64,000 nt of DNA, from contig CBDCYP010000002.1 in NCBI GenBank assembly GCA_965224235.1, positions 434,001 through 498,000 on the forward strand, read 5' to 3'. The position numbers and the translations under genes are program-made. Numbering within the stretch: the stretch's first letter is position 1; each line of letters begins with the position of its first letter. Below the pieces are notes generated by a model. That model ran no database searches. It saw nothing but the letters and a program-made list of their open reading frames with translations, and had not been told where the DNA came from. Below, piece after piece: positions 1-8,344 of this stretch. The stretch comes from G958295935 sp965224235. GTDB taxonomy: Bacteria; Chloroflexota; Dehalococcoidia; Lucifugimonadales; Lucifugimonadaceae.

Positions 1-669
1 ACGCGAAAGTACTGCCGCGTTTTCGGGTTCTGCGCCGAAACGCTCTATGAGAACCCGTTCGATCTCCTCACCGGGAACCAGCCGCAACTCGATGCGCTGA
101 CAACGAGAGACGACCGTCGGCGGCAATTGCTCTGCAGAACTGGAGATCAGCAAGATCATCACGTCCTCGGCCGGCTCTTCAAGCGTCTTGAGAAGCCGAT
201 TCGCGGCCTCAGCCGACATCGCGTCGGCGCCGTCGATGATAAAAACCCTGCGGCGCCCTTCAAACGGCTTAAGCGACGCGTCTCGCTGAAGTTCGGCGAT
301 GTGTTCGATCCGGATGTTCTTGCGAGACCTCGGCGCACCCCCCTGGCCCGCCTCGGACGCGCTGTCGGCGCTCGGCAGTTCGGTATCCACGTCGATCACC
401 CGGACGTCGGCGTGCAGGCCGCGGGTAATCCGGTCGCAGGGCCCGCATCTGCCGCACGGGGGCTGAGGCGCTTCGCCAAACATGTCGGGCGATGGCGTGC
501 AGTTGACCGCCCGCGCAATGTCCATGGCGAGCGTCCGCTTGCCAACCTGCTCCGCCCCGGTGATGAGGTAGGCATGACTGACGCGCCCCAGACTGATCGC
601 TCCGCCGAGCAGGCGCATCGCGCCGGGATGGCCGAAGGTCTGCCACCCGTGGATGGGTCGATCAGACAA
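1..669 (-). CDS. holB: DNA polymerase III delta' subunit (clamp loader), 3' end outside window
   Basis: Partial gene: 223 codons are visible and the C-terminus lies beyond the left edge. Delta' is the stator subunit of the clamp loader that opens the beta sliding clamp. The translation shows the family N-terminus (HGWQTFGHPGAM), a degenerate P-loop (GAEQVGKRTLA), a zinc-binding cluster (CGRCGPC), the DEAD-like segment VFIIDGADAMSAEAANRLL, then LKTLEEPAED and the SRC motif (VVSRCQRIEL). I take TTG at 669-667 as start because it gives the family N-terminus directly and overlaps the end of lysA by 8 nt, which implies co-transcription; no upstream ATG fits. The degenerate P-loop is typical of delta', not of the ATPase subunit tau/gamma. 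Confidence 0.88.
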   Translation of the reverse strand, partial: MSDRPIHGWQTFGHPGAMRLLGGAISLGRVSHAYLITGAEQVGKRTLAMDIARAVNCTPSPDMFGEAPQPPCGRCGPCDRITRGLHADVRVIDVDTELPSADSASEAGQGGAPRSRKNIRIEHIAELQRDASLKPFEGRRRVFIIDGADAMSAEAANRLLKTLEEPAEDVMILLISSSAEQLPPTVVSRCQRIELRLVPGEEIERVLIERFGAEPENAAVLSR

Positions 670-1984
670 CGTACGTCGCCAACAAGTCCTCGTAGGACTC
701 CCTGCGGCGCATCAGCCGGGCATCACCGTCGGCAACCATTACAATCGCGGGGCGCGGCGCCATGTTGTAGTTGCTGGCCATCGGCACGCAGTAGGCCCCC
801 GAAGCGGGAAGCGCTATCAGGTCGCCCGTCACCAGGTCCGGCAGCGGAACGTCCCTTGCCAGCAAGTCGCCGGATTCGCAGAACTTGCCCGCAATCGTCG
901 CCGACTGCGTTGTTGCGCAAGCGGGCTGCTTGACCGGAGTTACCGTATACGCCGCGTCGTACAGCGCAGGCCGAATGTTGTCACCCATTCCCCCGTCCAC
1001 GCTTATGTACGTGCGCACGCCGGGGATGTGCTTTATTCCGCCCACCCTGTACACGGCTACGCCTGCCCTGCCGACGATAGCCCGGCCCGGCTCAACGGTC
1101 AGCGAGGGCATGTCCAATCCGTTAGCGTCGCAGCCCTCGCGAATTGCCTGGACGATCTCGGACGCATAGTCCGCGATGGGAGGCGGAGGCGAGGCGCTTA
1201 CGTAACCGACCGCAAATCCACCCCCGGGGTTGAATTGGCGTGTCTCGAGTCCGTATTTTTGCCGCATCTCCGCCGCAAACCTCAACACATAGCGGATCGC
1301 CTGGGAGTACGGTTCGAGTTCGAAAATTGGAGAACCCAAGTGGAAGTGCAGACCCTCCACCTCCAGGTTTCGCGCCGCCAGTCCCTGCTGGACCGCCTTC
1401 TCGGCGTCTCCAGTTTCGATAGAGAAGCCGAATTTGGAATCGAGAATCCCGGTCGTCGTGAGCAGGTGCGTGTGCGGGTCAACGCTCGGCGACACTCGCA
1501 GCATCACCGGCTGAACGACGCCGCGTTCACGGGCCACCTCGTCAAGCAGCCCGATCTCATGGAATGAATCGACTGTGACATGCCCGATACCGTAGTCGAT
1601 GGCCTCTTCCAACTCGGGCCGGGCCTTGTTGTTCCCGTGAAAGTTCAGCCGTTCAGCCGGAAACCCGGCTGCCCGCGCCACGGCCAACTCGCCACCGCTC
1701 ACCACGTCCATACCGAGACCCTCGGACTCAAGCAATCGGGCCAACACCGGAGTCGAGAAGGCCTTCGATGAGTAGTTGACAGACGCGCCGGGGATCTCCT
1801 CCCTGAACGAACGAGTGAACTCTCGGCACATATGCCGGATCGTCTCCTCGTCATACACGTAGAGGGGTGTACCGAACTCGTCGGCAAGTTCGGACAGGCC
1901 GCACCCGCCGATCGATATTTCACTGTCAGTATTTAGCGAGGCCGTAACCGGAAACAGTTCATGGCCGGGGAATAAGTTTGTCAT
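662..1984 (-). CDS. lysA: Diaminopimelate decarboxylase
   Basis: Converts meso-diaminopimelate to L-lysine and CO2, the last step of lysine synthesis; PLP-dependent, cytoplasmic. 440 residues, normal family length. The PLP lysine is K74 in NYSSKAFSTP. Also visible are the GGGFAVGY glycine loop, the EPGRAIVG phosphate-binding motif and the CESGD motif near residue 369 that contributes to the active site across the dimer. The ATG at 1984 has no obvious Shine-Dalgarno. The end overlaps the proposed holB start, so lysA and holB look like one transcript. Ornithine/arginine decarboxylases share the fold, but the CESGD and HLGS motifs fit LysA. Confidence 0.95.
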   Translation of the reverse strand: MTNLFPGHELFPVTASLNTDSEISIGGCGLSELADEFGTPLYVYDEETIRHMCREFTRSFREEIPGASVNYSSKAFSTPVLARLLESEGLGMDVVSGGELAVARAAGFPAERLNFHGNNKARPELEEAIDYGIGHVTVDSFHEIGLLDEVARERGVVQPVMLRVSPSVDPHTHLLTTTGILDSKFGFSIETGDAEKAVQQGLAARNLEVEGLHFHLGSPIFELEPYSQAIRYVLRFAAEMRQKYGLETRQFNPGGGFAVGYVSASPPPPIADYASEIVQAIREGCDANGLDMPSLTVEPGRAIVGRAGVAVYRVGGIKHIPGVRTYISVDGGMGDNIRPALYDAAYTVTPVKQPACATTQSATIAGKFCESGDLLARDVPLPDLVTGDLIALPASGAYCVPMASNYNMAPRPAIVMVADGDARLMRRRESYEDLLATYVV

Positions 1985-2356
1985 CTCGATTCGAGTATAT
2001 CGGCCCGGTTAATCGACGGGCGCGATAGGTTGCACGTCGGACAGCACCGAAACCGGAGACCTCTGCGTAACCCCGCTTTCCACGGGAGAGGGTTGGGGTG
2101 AGGGCGTCTCCCAGCCCCGGGCGCATGGGGTACCCACCGGTTTGGTGGCTGGTTTCAACCCCCCCCAGAAACCTCCGATCTCCGAGGTCACGATCATTTG
2201 CATTTCGGCTTTCCCCAGTATGACGAAAGTTGTGCAAATGTCTGCAGCCGCGGCAGGAAAGTTCGCCGAACGCCGAGGCCGTTCTCGCATTTACAATACT
2301 CGCAGACCCGCTCAATGGTCAGGCAGCTACGCTGCCGGAAACGTGGACCACGAGAC
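1985..2356. other. Intergenic gap lysA-selD with a C/G-rich repeat-like stretch
   Basis: No convincing gene in these 372 bases; the open frames on both strands lack recognisable domains. Bases 2068-2106 hold a purine-rich stretch (GGGAGAGGGTTGGGGTGAGG) resembling a dispersed repeat seen in many high-GC genomes, and 2107-2165 holds a run of C/G homopolymers. The promoters of the divergent lysA and selD must lie here, but I cannot place confident -35/-10 boxes. Confidence 0.4.
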
Positions 2357-3415
2357 ATGCAAACCGAGCCCGAAAAAGTAAGACTGACCTCCCTCGCCGG
2401 CTGCGCAGGGTGAGCTGGCAAGTTCAGCCAGTCTGAACTGGCGCAGGTCCTGCGCCACCTGCCTGTAAACAACCTGAACGATTCAAACGTCCTGGTCGGT
2501 TTCGAAACCGGGGACGACGCCGCCGTCTACCGGTTGACGGACGAACTCGCGCTCGTTCAAACTCTGGACTTCTTCCCACCCATCGTCGACGACCCGTATG
2601 ACTACGGAGCGATCGCGGCGGCGAACGCCCTCAGCGATGTCTATGCAGTGGGCGGACGGCCCATCAGCGCGCTCAACGTGGCCGCATTTCCGCGGGACCT
2701 GCCCCTGGAAATATTCGCCTCGGTGCTCGCCGGAGGCATGGACAAAGCCACAGAGGCCGGCTGCTCAATCGTCGGAGGCCACACCGTGGACGACCGCGAG
2801 CCCAAGTACGGACTCGCCGTGACCGGCCTGGTAGAACCCGGCAAGCAAGTGAGCAATGCCACCGCACAGGCCGGCGACTGTCTCGTGCTCACAAAGGCAA
2901 TCGGCACAGGGGTGATCACCACGGCCCACAAGAACGACATGGCGCCCCCCGGCGCGTTGGCCGAGGCCGTGAAGTCCATGAAGACCCTCAACAAGGGAGC
3001 GGCCGAGGCCATGACCGCGGCTGGCGCCCATGCCGCAACAGACGTCACCGGGTTCGGACTGCTGGGTCACTTGCACTCGATGATGAAGTCGAGCGGTTCG
3101 GCAGCCCGCGTAAGTAGATCGGCGATACCGGTCCTCCCCGGGGTTCTCGAACTACTCGATAAAGACGTTGCGCCGGGGGGAACACACCGCAATCTGGAAT
3201 CGCTCGAAGGTCATCTGGTATGGGACGACGAGTTGCCCCAAACGGATCGACTCCTGTTGTGCGATCCCCAAACATCGGGAGGCATGCTGATCAGCATCCC
3301 CGCGGAGAAGTGCGACCTTCTCATGAAACACCTGGCCGATAAGGAAACGCTTTGCGCAGAAGTCGTCGGTGAAGTGACGGACGGCGAACCGGGCACAATC
3401 ACCATCACACCCTGA
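2357..3415 (+). CDS. selD: Selenide, water dikinase, itself a selenoprotein (in-frame UGA = Sec19)
   Basis: Makes selenophosphate from selenide and ATP, the selenium donor for Sec-tRNA and selenouridine. Ordinary gene calling starts at the ATG at 2534 and loses the active site. The same frame continues upstream through a TGA at 2411-2413 to ATG 2357. Read as Sec this gives LAGCAG-U-AGKFS, matching the catalytic Cys17-x-x-Lys20 of E. coli SelD as Sec19 and Lys22. Next come the metal-binding GDDAAVY and the family block LDFFPPIVDDPYDYG. Total is 352 residues including Sec (E. coli 347). A hairpin follows the UGA (separate entry). No strong Shine-Dalgarno was seen before 2357, so the exact start is less certain than the read-through. 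It converges on mazG with only 8 nt between stops. Confidence 0.95.
2414..2445 (+). promoter_or_regulatory. Candidate bacterial SECIS hairpin in selD
   Basis: Directly after the UGA at 2411-2413, AGTTCAG (2421-2427) pairs with CTGAACT (2433-2439) around the loop CCAGT; beyond an A-G mismatch two more pairs extend the stem. The loop starts 14 nt after the UGA, near the short end of known bacterial SECIS spacing. The usual loop G is at position 4 here instead of 1 or 2, so SelB binding is inferred. Confidence 0.6.
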
Positions 3416-3423
3416 TTGGGGGT

Positions 3424-4176
3424 CTACTCCGCCGCCTGCTCCCAGACGAGCCGCATTTCATCTGCGGAAAGCTCACTCAGCGTTCGAGGCTCGATAGCCT
3501 TTTCCGCTCTCAAGATCCTGTTACGCACCCCTAAACCGAAACTCCGCAGCGCCGTCTCGGGATCATGCCCCGACTTCCCGACCCGCCTCGCTACGCCCAT
3601 CAAATACCGGCCAGCGTCGGATTCTGTGTCGAGACGGACCTCACCGTCATCTGCCATCGGGGCCAGTTCGTCGACCGGCACACCTGCCGTCGCCGCCCTG
3701 TCCAGGACCGTCGAGGCGTACGACAGCGCCGGCATCGACACCGGCAGGCTCTCGACTATCGACCTGCGGCCGCTCTCCCGGCGTTTCAAATACTCCCATC
3801 GCTCCACCACCTCAGCGGCATCCCGCATCGTCTCGCCGCCTCCGAATACGTGCGGATGGCGCCTGACCAACTTGTTGATTACGCCCGAAATGACACCCGG
3901 CGCGTCAAACTCTCCGGCCCGCCTGGCGATGTCGATATGGAACGCCATATGTACAAGTAGGTCGCCGAGCTCCTCGGAAAGCTGCGCCGGCCCGCCATCC
4001 TCGATGGCTTCAAGCGCCTCGTACGTCTCTTCCAGCAAATACGGCCTGAGCGATTCGTGCGTCTGCTCGGCATCCCACGGGCACCCACCGGGGTTGCGAA
4101 GCGCCGCAACAAGCCGCAGCAAGTCCTCGAATGTCCTGCCCGTCGAAGGCTGGTCGACTTCATCCTCAGTGGTCAT
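3424..4176 (-). CDS. mazG: MazG-family nucleoside triphosphate pyrophosphohydrolase
   Basis: Hydrolyses (d)NTPs to NMP and pyrophosphate, a house-cleaning role; cytoplasmic. About 250 residues. The N-terminal block NPGGCPWDAEQTHESL leads into the metal-binding motif EETYEALEA...EELGDLL, followed by the tail HPHVFGG typical of full-length MazG. I use ATG 4176, not the longer frame opening at 4236, because GGGAGG lies about 8 nt upstream of it. It is transcribed divergently from the DUF1461 gene across 62 nt and converges on selD. Substrate preference cannot be read from sequence. Confidence 0.9.
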   Translation of the reverse strand: MTTEDEVDQPSTGRTFEDLLRLVAALRNPGGCPWDAEQTHESLRPYLLEETYEALEAIEDGGPAQLSEELGDLLVHMAFHIDIARRAGEFDAPGVISGVINKLVRRHPHVFGGGETMRDAAEVVERWEYLKRRESGRRSIVESLPVSMPALSYASTVLDRAATAGVPVDELAPMADDGEVRLDTESDAGRYLMGVARRVGKSGHDPETALRSFGLGVRNRILRAEKAIEPRTLSELSADEMRLVWEQAAE

Positions 4177-4238
4177 CAAATGCCTCCCGTAGATACTCAC
4201 CCTTCGCCGTGCGGTCGAATCTGCGTATCCTTGCAATT

Positions 4239-4970
4239 ATGAATTCGATTGGACTGAGTGCATTGCCGTCTGGGCGGGCAGCGACAACGGCGGCCATGGC
4301 GATTCTCGCCATCGCGCTGCCCATTTTCTTCGTCACTGCCAACGTGCGCCACATCGCCAACAGCAATTGGGTCTACGGCTACAACTGGTGGCGAAACGGC
4401 ATCCCGGAACGCTCCGGATTCGAGACTTCCCAACTCGACAGCGCAGCGGATCAGATCATCGACTACTTCAACAATGATGATGAACTCCTCGACGTGCGCA
4501 TAAATTTCAGAGGAGGCGACGTTTCGTTGTACAGCCACCGGGAAGTGTTGCACATGGTGGATGTCAAGGGGCTGATGGCCGGAACGTTTGCCGTCAGCCT
4601 GTGGACAGGCCTGTTCCTGTTGGTTGGCGGTGTTGTCGGCGTTGCGCTGCTGAAACACCGATTCTGGAATCTGCTCTACAGGGCGGCTGGCTGGTCGGCT
4701 CTGGGTTCCCTGGTCCTCATCGGCATCCTGTGTGTTGCAGCGCTGATCAATTTTGACTTCGTATTCACCAGGTTCCACTTCCTCAGTTTCGCCAACGACC
4801 TATGGATTCTCGATCCCCGAACCGACAACCTGATCATCATGTTTCCGCAGCGATTTTTCTTCGAAGCGACTTTCTTCATCGCCCTGATGACCGCCATCGA
4901 ATTCACCGGCCTCGTCGTAGCCGCAAAACTGCTACGCAATCGGTACGGGGGGAGCGGAACAATAATCTAA
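4239..4970 (+). CDS. TIGR01906/DUF1461 integral membrane protein
   Basis: About 243 residues with an N-terminal transmembrane segment, an extracytoplasmic region, then three further hydrophobic segments (around LMAGTFAVSLWTGLFLL, LGSLVLIGILCVAALI and the C-terminus). The conserved family signature is clear: FHFLSFANDLWILDP followed by a Leu-Ile-x-Met-Phe-Pro block near residue 200. ATG 4239 is chosen because the hydrophobic N-terminus begins just after it; codons upstream belong to the divergent mazG promoter. The family has no established biochemical function. The stop codon directly abuts a MITE-like repeat (4971-5226). Confidence 0.82.
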   Translation: MNSIGLSALPSGRAATTAAMAILAIALPIFFVTANVRHIANSNWVYGYNWWRNGIPERSGFETSQLDSAADQIIDYFNNDDELLDVRINFRGGDVSLYSHREVLHMVDVKGLMAGTFAVSLWTGLFLLVGGVVGVALLKHRFWNLLYRAAGWSALGSLVLIGILCVAALINFDFVFTRFHFLSFANDLWILDPRTDNLIIMFPQRFFFEATFFIALMTAIEFTGLVVAAKLLRNRYGGSGTII

Positions 4971-5226
4971 TGCCAATTCGCTTCGATTACCCAGCCAATC
5001 CAGATCGTAGTGGCGGGTTTGAAGAGCCTGTTTCATAGCGTCGAGACCACCTGACCACGATCCATTGGGTTACGGTGTTCGCCGGAATTATGAGGTAGGG
5101 CGCCGAATTCCGATTTCATCATTCCCGCACACCCTCCGTCACTCCCCTGAAAAGGGGAATCTCGTCGCATGGCGGTCGACACGAAAGTACGCAAAGGACC
5201 ATTGAAACAGGCTCTTCAAACCCGCC
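4971..5226 (+). repeat. MITE-like repeat family 1, copy 1
   Basis: Bounded by a perfect 24-bp inverted repeat: 5012-5035 (GGCGGGTTTGAAGAGCCTGT plus TTCA) and its exact reverse complement at 5203-5226, about 170 bp apart. Homology to a second copy in opposite orientation (45716-45952) starts at 4971, right after the stop of the preceding gene, and runs through the interior (GGAATTATGAGGTA, CGTCGCATGGCG, TCGACACGAAA). No transposase inside, so it would move only in trans. Confidence 0.8.
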
Positions 5227-5294
5227 TTTGGCCACTCAGGTTGGCAGGGTTGGCGGCATACTCAGACCATTTCCTGGCATGGTCCATGACACAT

Positions 5295-5322
5295 AAACGA
5301 AAACCCGTCCTTTCCGGACGGG
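5295..5322 (-). terminator. Rho-independent terminator after the zinc-ribbon gene
   Basis: On the minus strand, CCCGTCC (5322-5316) pairs with GGACGGG (5310-5304) over a five-base loop and is followed by TTTTCGTTT. It lies about 60 nt past the stop of the FmdB-type gene and the spacing is right for its terminator. The rest of 5227-5384 shows nothing else recognisable. Confidence 0.75.
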
Positions 5323-5384
5323 AGAGTGACGGCAATGAGGGTTGAGGGGCGGCGCAACTATCACACACCCCCCGTCGGCCGAAT

Positions 5385-5621
5385 CTAGCCGCACGCCCCG
5401 CCGCAGCATCCACCACCGCCGCCGCAACCGCCTCCACCCATGCCCGCAACGGGGCTCGACTCGCCCGACCGGCCAGTCGACGAGGCGGCGAACACCGACA
5501 ATTTCCGTGTTGACGGCTGTCCACACGATGAGCAGTCGGCCCTTGCGGCTGACATGTCCATGGGACGGAGAAGCTCGAACTCGCGTGAGCAGTCGGGGCA
5601 GCGGTATTCGTAGAGTGGCAT
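5385..5621 (-). CDS. FmdB-type zinc-ribbon regulatory protein
   Basis: 78 residues. The N-terminus MPLYEYRCPDCSREFELL is the FmdB/CxxC_CxxC_SSSS zinc-ribbon signature, with the second Cys pair in CSSCG, followed by a short linker and a Gly/Cys-rich tail (GGGGCGGGGGCCGGACG). The family was first linked to formamidase/amidase regulation, but most members are uncharacterised. ATG 5621 is chosen since the family begins MPxYEYxC; the open frame to 5696 adds unrelated residues. It lies 52 nt downstream of the HAD hydrolase gene on the same strand. Confidence 0.88.
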   Translation of the reverse strand: MPLYEYRCPDCSREFELLRPMDMSAARADCSSCGQPSTRKLSVFAASSTGRSGESSPVAGMGGGGCGGGGGCCGGACG

Positions 5622-5673
5622 AAGTGAGGTTCTCAGTTCGCGGGAATCGTCGGAATAGCCTGTCGGGTACGGA

Positions 5674-6477
5674 TCAATTTCCCCGGGAACCGGCATCCTT
5701 CCGCGTTCCTATGTTATCGGGCGCGGCCAGCCAGTCGTCAACTATCGCCGGTATCTGGCTGATGTCGTTGGCAATGTAGTCCGGTTGGACCGTAAGGCCC
5801 AAGCGGTTAACGCGCGTCAACCATGCCGTCTTCATACCCACGCCCGCCGCTCCGGCAACGTCCGTCGCCGGATTGTCGCCAACGTGCAAGGCGCGGCACG
5901 GCGCAACCCCCAGCGCATTGAGTGTGTGACGGAATATCTCAGGACGCGGCTTCGCCATCGCCAGTTCGTTCGACAGCGACACGACCTCAAAAAAGCCGTC
6001 TATTCCCATCGCCTCAAACAGACGTGCGTACGCCTTACCGGACGAGTAGCCGGTGTTGGAAATGATGCCCAATTTCACCGGCTTGCGAGACAACTCCTGA
6101 AGGGCTTTTAAAGCCCCGGGCATCAGCGAAGGGGGCGCGCGGTCAAGCGACTCGTCAACGACCTCCCACACCCTTTCGATGCCTGCCGGGCCAATCCGTC
6201 CAGGCAGCCCCTCATCCAGCGTAGACAGCGTCTGCACGATCCGGTACCCGAAGTACATGTCGAGACCTAACTCGTGATCGGCGTTGATCACCTCGGAAGT
6301 GTTGTCGAACGCGTCAGACAGCCGGGCGTGTTCGAAAAACTCGCCGTAATCGGCGAGGACCGCCATAGTGCCGTTGGGGCGAAGTCGCCGGCGTTCTACG
6401 GAGACCTGGCCGCCACTGGGCTCCTCGATCAGCGTCAGCCACAGGTCAAGCGTTACCGCCCAGATTGCTTCAGACAT
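5674..6477 (-). CDS. HAD-superfamily hydrolase
   Basis: 267 residues. Motif I is DLWLTL near residue 11, with the nucleophile Asp and the Trp-containing variant used by haloacid-dehalogenase-like phosphatases; motif II is SNTG; motif III is the Lys of MAKPRPEIF; motif IV is GDNPATDVAGA. An all-alpha cap lies between motifs I and II. Likely a small-molecule phosphatase (phosphoglycolate phosphatase/HAD-IA type), but the substrate cannot be deduced. The ATG at 6477 is preceded by GGAAAT. It precedes the FmdB-type gene and probably shares its transcript and terminator. Confidence 0.85.
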   Translation of the reverse strand: MSEAIWAVTLDLWLTLIEEPSGGQVSVERRRLRPNGTMAVLADYGEFFEHARLSDAFDNTSEVINADHELGLDMYFGYRIVQTLSTLDEGLPGRIGPAGIERVWEVVDESLDRAPPSLMPGALKALQELSRKPVKLGIISNTGYSSGKAYARLFEAMGIDGFFEVVSLSNELAMAKPRPEIFRHTLNALGVAPCRALHVGDNPATDVAGAAGVGMKTAWLTRVNRLGLTVQPDYIANDISQIPAIVDDWLAAPDNIGTRKDAGSRGN

Positions 6478-6540
6478 ATTTCCAAGTTAACAATCCGCCC
6501 ACACCTGGGCAAACGTATGTCCGTCTCGCATGTCTGAGCG

Positions 6541-7170
6541 TCACCAGATGGCTGGCTTGGTGATCGTGCCGAATCGGTCCGCCAGCGTCTCGGGAAGCTG
6601 GCTCCGTCTCAGGTGGCTCTTCCAAAGTCGCTTGACGTAGGTCGCAGCAGTGGACAGGACTCTGGGGCTCGCGTTCCTTTGGTCGGGGTTGACCAGCGTG
6701 ACACGAAGACCCAGGCCGTCCCTCACGTACCTCATGGCGCCGGCAAAGTCCGCGTCGTTGGATACGACCACTGCCTGTTCGCATTCCCCGTTGAAGCCAT
6801 CGACCAGGAGACGCGTGGCAAGATTCACGTCCGACCCCTTCTCCTCCGAATTCCTTACGGGGACATGGGTTGGGCGCCCCTGCACAGGCTCTGCCAACGG
6901 ACGGCGTTTGACGCCGGATCGAAAGACGCCGTAGTAGGCGTCGAAACCCGGCAGCGTCGCCAGCGCTCTCAGGTACGCCTGCTGCCGTTGGCGTTAAGCA
7001 GGATTGCCGGGGCGCGTATCGAGCCGGGCGGTGAAGTAGCAGACCCGGTTGATGGCGTCTTGGGGAAAGAGGGTCTTGGCCAGCTTCCGCAGGTCCAGCC
7101 ACCTGAACGGAGTATCCTTCAGGGCGCGGTAGTAGAGATTGAAGCCGTCGATGTACAGGTTGGTGATCAA
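6541..7170 (-). pseudogene. NYN-domain (LabA-like) RNase gene broken by an in-frame TAA
   Basis: The N-terminus TNLYIDGFNLYYRALKDTPF (core Asp of the NYN/PIN-like fold) and the C-terminal half (EEKGSDVNLATRLL, VVVSNDADFAG) lie in the same minus-strand frame, about 209 codons, separated by a TAA at 6996-6994 within NPA-stop-RQRQQAYLRAL. The family expects Gln or a similar residue there, so CAA to TAA would be a one-base change. Because it is TAA, selenocysteine cannot explain it. Start is TTG 7170, right after a UAG. The downstream half could still be made from the ATG at 6897. Intact members are metal-dependent RNases. Its leader holds two structured repeats. Confidence 0.8.
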
Positions 7171-7344
7171 CTACTGTTCCATTACAAAGACAGAGACCGC
7201 CCCGGAGGACGGTCTCGACCCTACCGCCGAAGAGATAGGGGTGGTATATAAACGTTACCACGCGCTGCGACGCCTCTCAACGGGCTGTTAGACCGACGGA
7301 CCTATCGCAGGATTCGAAGGATTGGCGGTCAATGCCGCTCCCTC
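7171..7344 (-). repeat. Structured tandem repeat unit A in the NYN leader
   Basis: Core 7184-7344, repeated at 7345 with about 161-bp periodicity. On the minus strand it can fold into an outer stem GATAGG/CCTATC, a hairpin GTGGTA/TACCAC and a stable 10-bp hairpin GAGACCGTCC-TCCG-GGGCGGTCTC with a UNCG-class tetraloop followed by TGTCTTTG. Start of the NYN gene follows directly. May be an attenuator or a small RNA. Confidence 0.65.
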
Positions 7345-7500
7345 ACAAAGACAGAGACCGCCCCGAAGGACGGTCGCCCCTCCCGTCGAATCGATAGGGG
7401 TGGTACGTAAACACTACCACGCGCTGCGACGCCTCTCAACGGGCTGTTAGACCGAGGGACCTATCGCAAGAATTCGAAACGTCGGCGACCTATCGCCCCT
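7345..7500 (-). repeat. Structured tandem repeat unit B in the NYN leader
   Basis: Second unit, clearly homologous to unit A. The same three helices are kept although loops differ: GTGGTA/TACCAC with a changed loop, CGATAGG/CCTATCG, and an 8-bp hairpin GACCGTCC-TTCG-GGGCGGTC. UTTCG-type versus TCCG loops both fall in the UNCG class, which argues that the minus-strand RNA is the functional one. Bases 7501-7583 show nothing further. Confidence 0.65.
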
Positions 7501-7583
7501 CACGTATCCGCGCGACCAAGCACGGCGAGACTTCCACAGTTCAGTCATCGTCATCTGGACCGGGTATTCTCCCTCGGGCAGCC

Positions 7584-8105
7584 TCAGACGAGCTTTGCCA
7601 AGTTTCGCCTGAAGCGTATCTGTCGTCCTTCGTCCCGTACTCTGCCATCACGGGCCCACCCCATCGCCTCGTAGAAAGCGGTCCCTCGCTCGCAGCCTTC
7701 CGCCTTCCACAGTATCGCTTCGCTGTAGCCGTCCAAAACGAGATGTTTGAGGGCGAGCGAAATCAATGCCATGCCGATACCTGTGCGCCAGTGCGGTGGA
7801 TCGACGGCGATGGTGTCGAGTTCGCCGAGTTGGGGACCCACCGGATCCCGGCTCGGGCCGATCCCGACGATCGAACCCACACTCCGCAACCCACCAACGG
7901 TGCGGGACGGGCTGGCCAAGATCATGAATCCAGCGTTCGACAAGCTCCGGTGTGACAGTTCTGTCGGCCTGCGATAGCAGTTCACCAAATCCAGTATTCC
8001 ATGAACCATGTATATCCGCGCAACATCCTCCCCGTCAGCAGGCGTAGCCGGTCGGATTGACAACGGCAATCCCTGTGTAGCGTTCTTGAGCGAAGCCTTA
8101 ATCAC
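7584..8105 (-). CDS. GNAT-family N-acetyltransferase
   Basis: 173 residues with the GNAT fold: beta-strand SIRPATPADGEDVARIY at the N-terminus, the acetyl-CoA pyrophosphate-binding motif A HWRTGIGMALI around residue 105, and the C-terminal FYEAMGWARDGRVRDE typical of motif B. The acceptor substrate is unknown; protein, amine or small-molecule acetylation are all possible. It stands alone between repeats, with no operon partner on its strand closer than the NYN pseudogene. Confidence 0.85.
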   Translation of the reverse strand: MIKASLKNATQGLPLSIRPATPADGEDVARIYMVHGILDLVNCYRRPTELSHRSLSNAGFMILASPSRTVGGLRSVGSIVGIGPSRDPVGPQLGELDTIAVDPPHWRTGIGMALISLALKHLVLDGYSEAILWKAEGCERGTAFYEAMGWARDGRVRDEGRQIRFRRNLAKLV

Positions 8106-8196
8106 CCCGTGCGCCTCCGTTTCACCGTGAGTTGTACCATTGCCACGAGCGCGTTATGTTAACCGGAACGCCCCACTATCACCCCGTGCGCCCCAC

Positions 8197-8283
8197 TGTC
8201 ACCCTGAGCAAGGTCGAAGGGTCTATGGCTGAGGGGCCAGGCATCGCGGAGGGCGTGGATTCTTCGCCGCGCTCAGAACGACA
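8197..8283. repeat. MITE-like repeat family 2, uninterrupted copy
   Basis: An 87-bp element with terminal inverted repeats: the left arm begins TGTCACCCTGAGCAAGGTCG and the right arm, read in reverse complement, begins TGTCGTTCTGAGCGCGGCGA. The same arms recur at 13680-13765 and 15409-15415, where an IS element splits the copy. Confidence 0.7.
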
Positions 8284-8344
8284 GACTTTTGTGCTCCGAT
8301 TCGGCCAACGCCGAACCAATACTCAACCGGCAATCAATCATTAC

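Noticed and set aside
6994..6996. In-frame stop in the NYN gene as a third recoded selenocysteine
   Set aside because: The codon is TAA, not TGA, and no SECIS-like hairpin follows.
7184..7500. Two repeats as a CRISPR array
   Set aside because: Only two units of about 160 bp without spacers; no cas genes.
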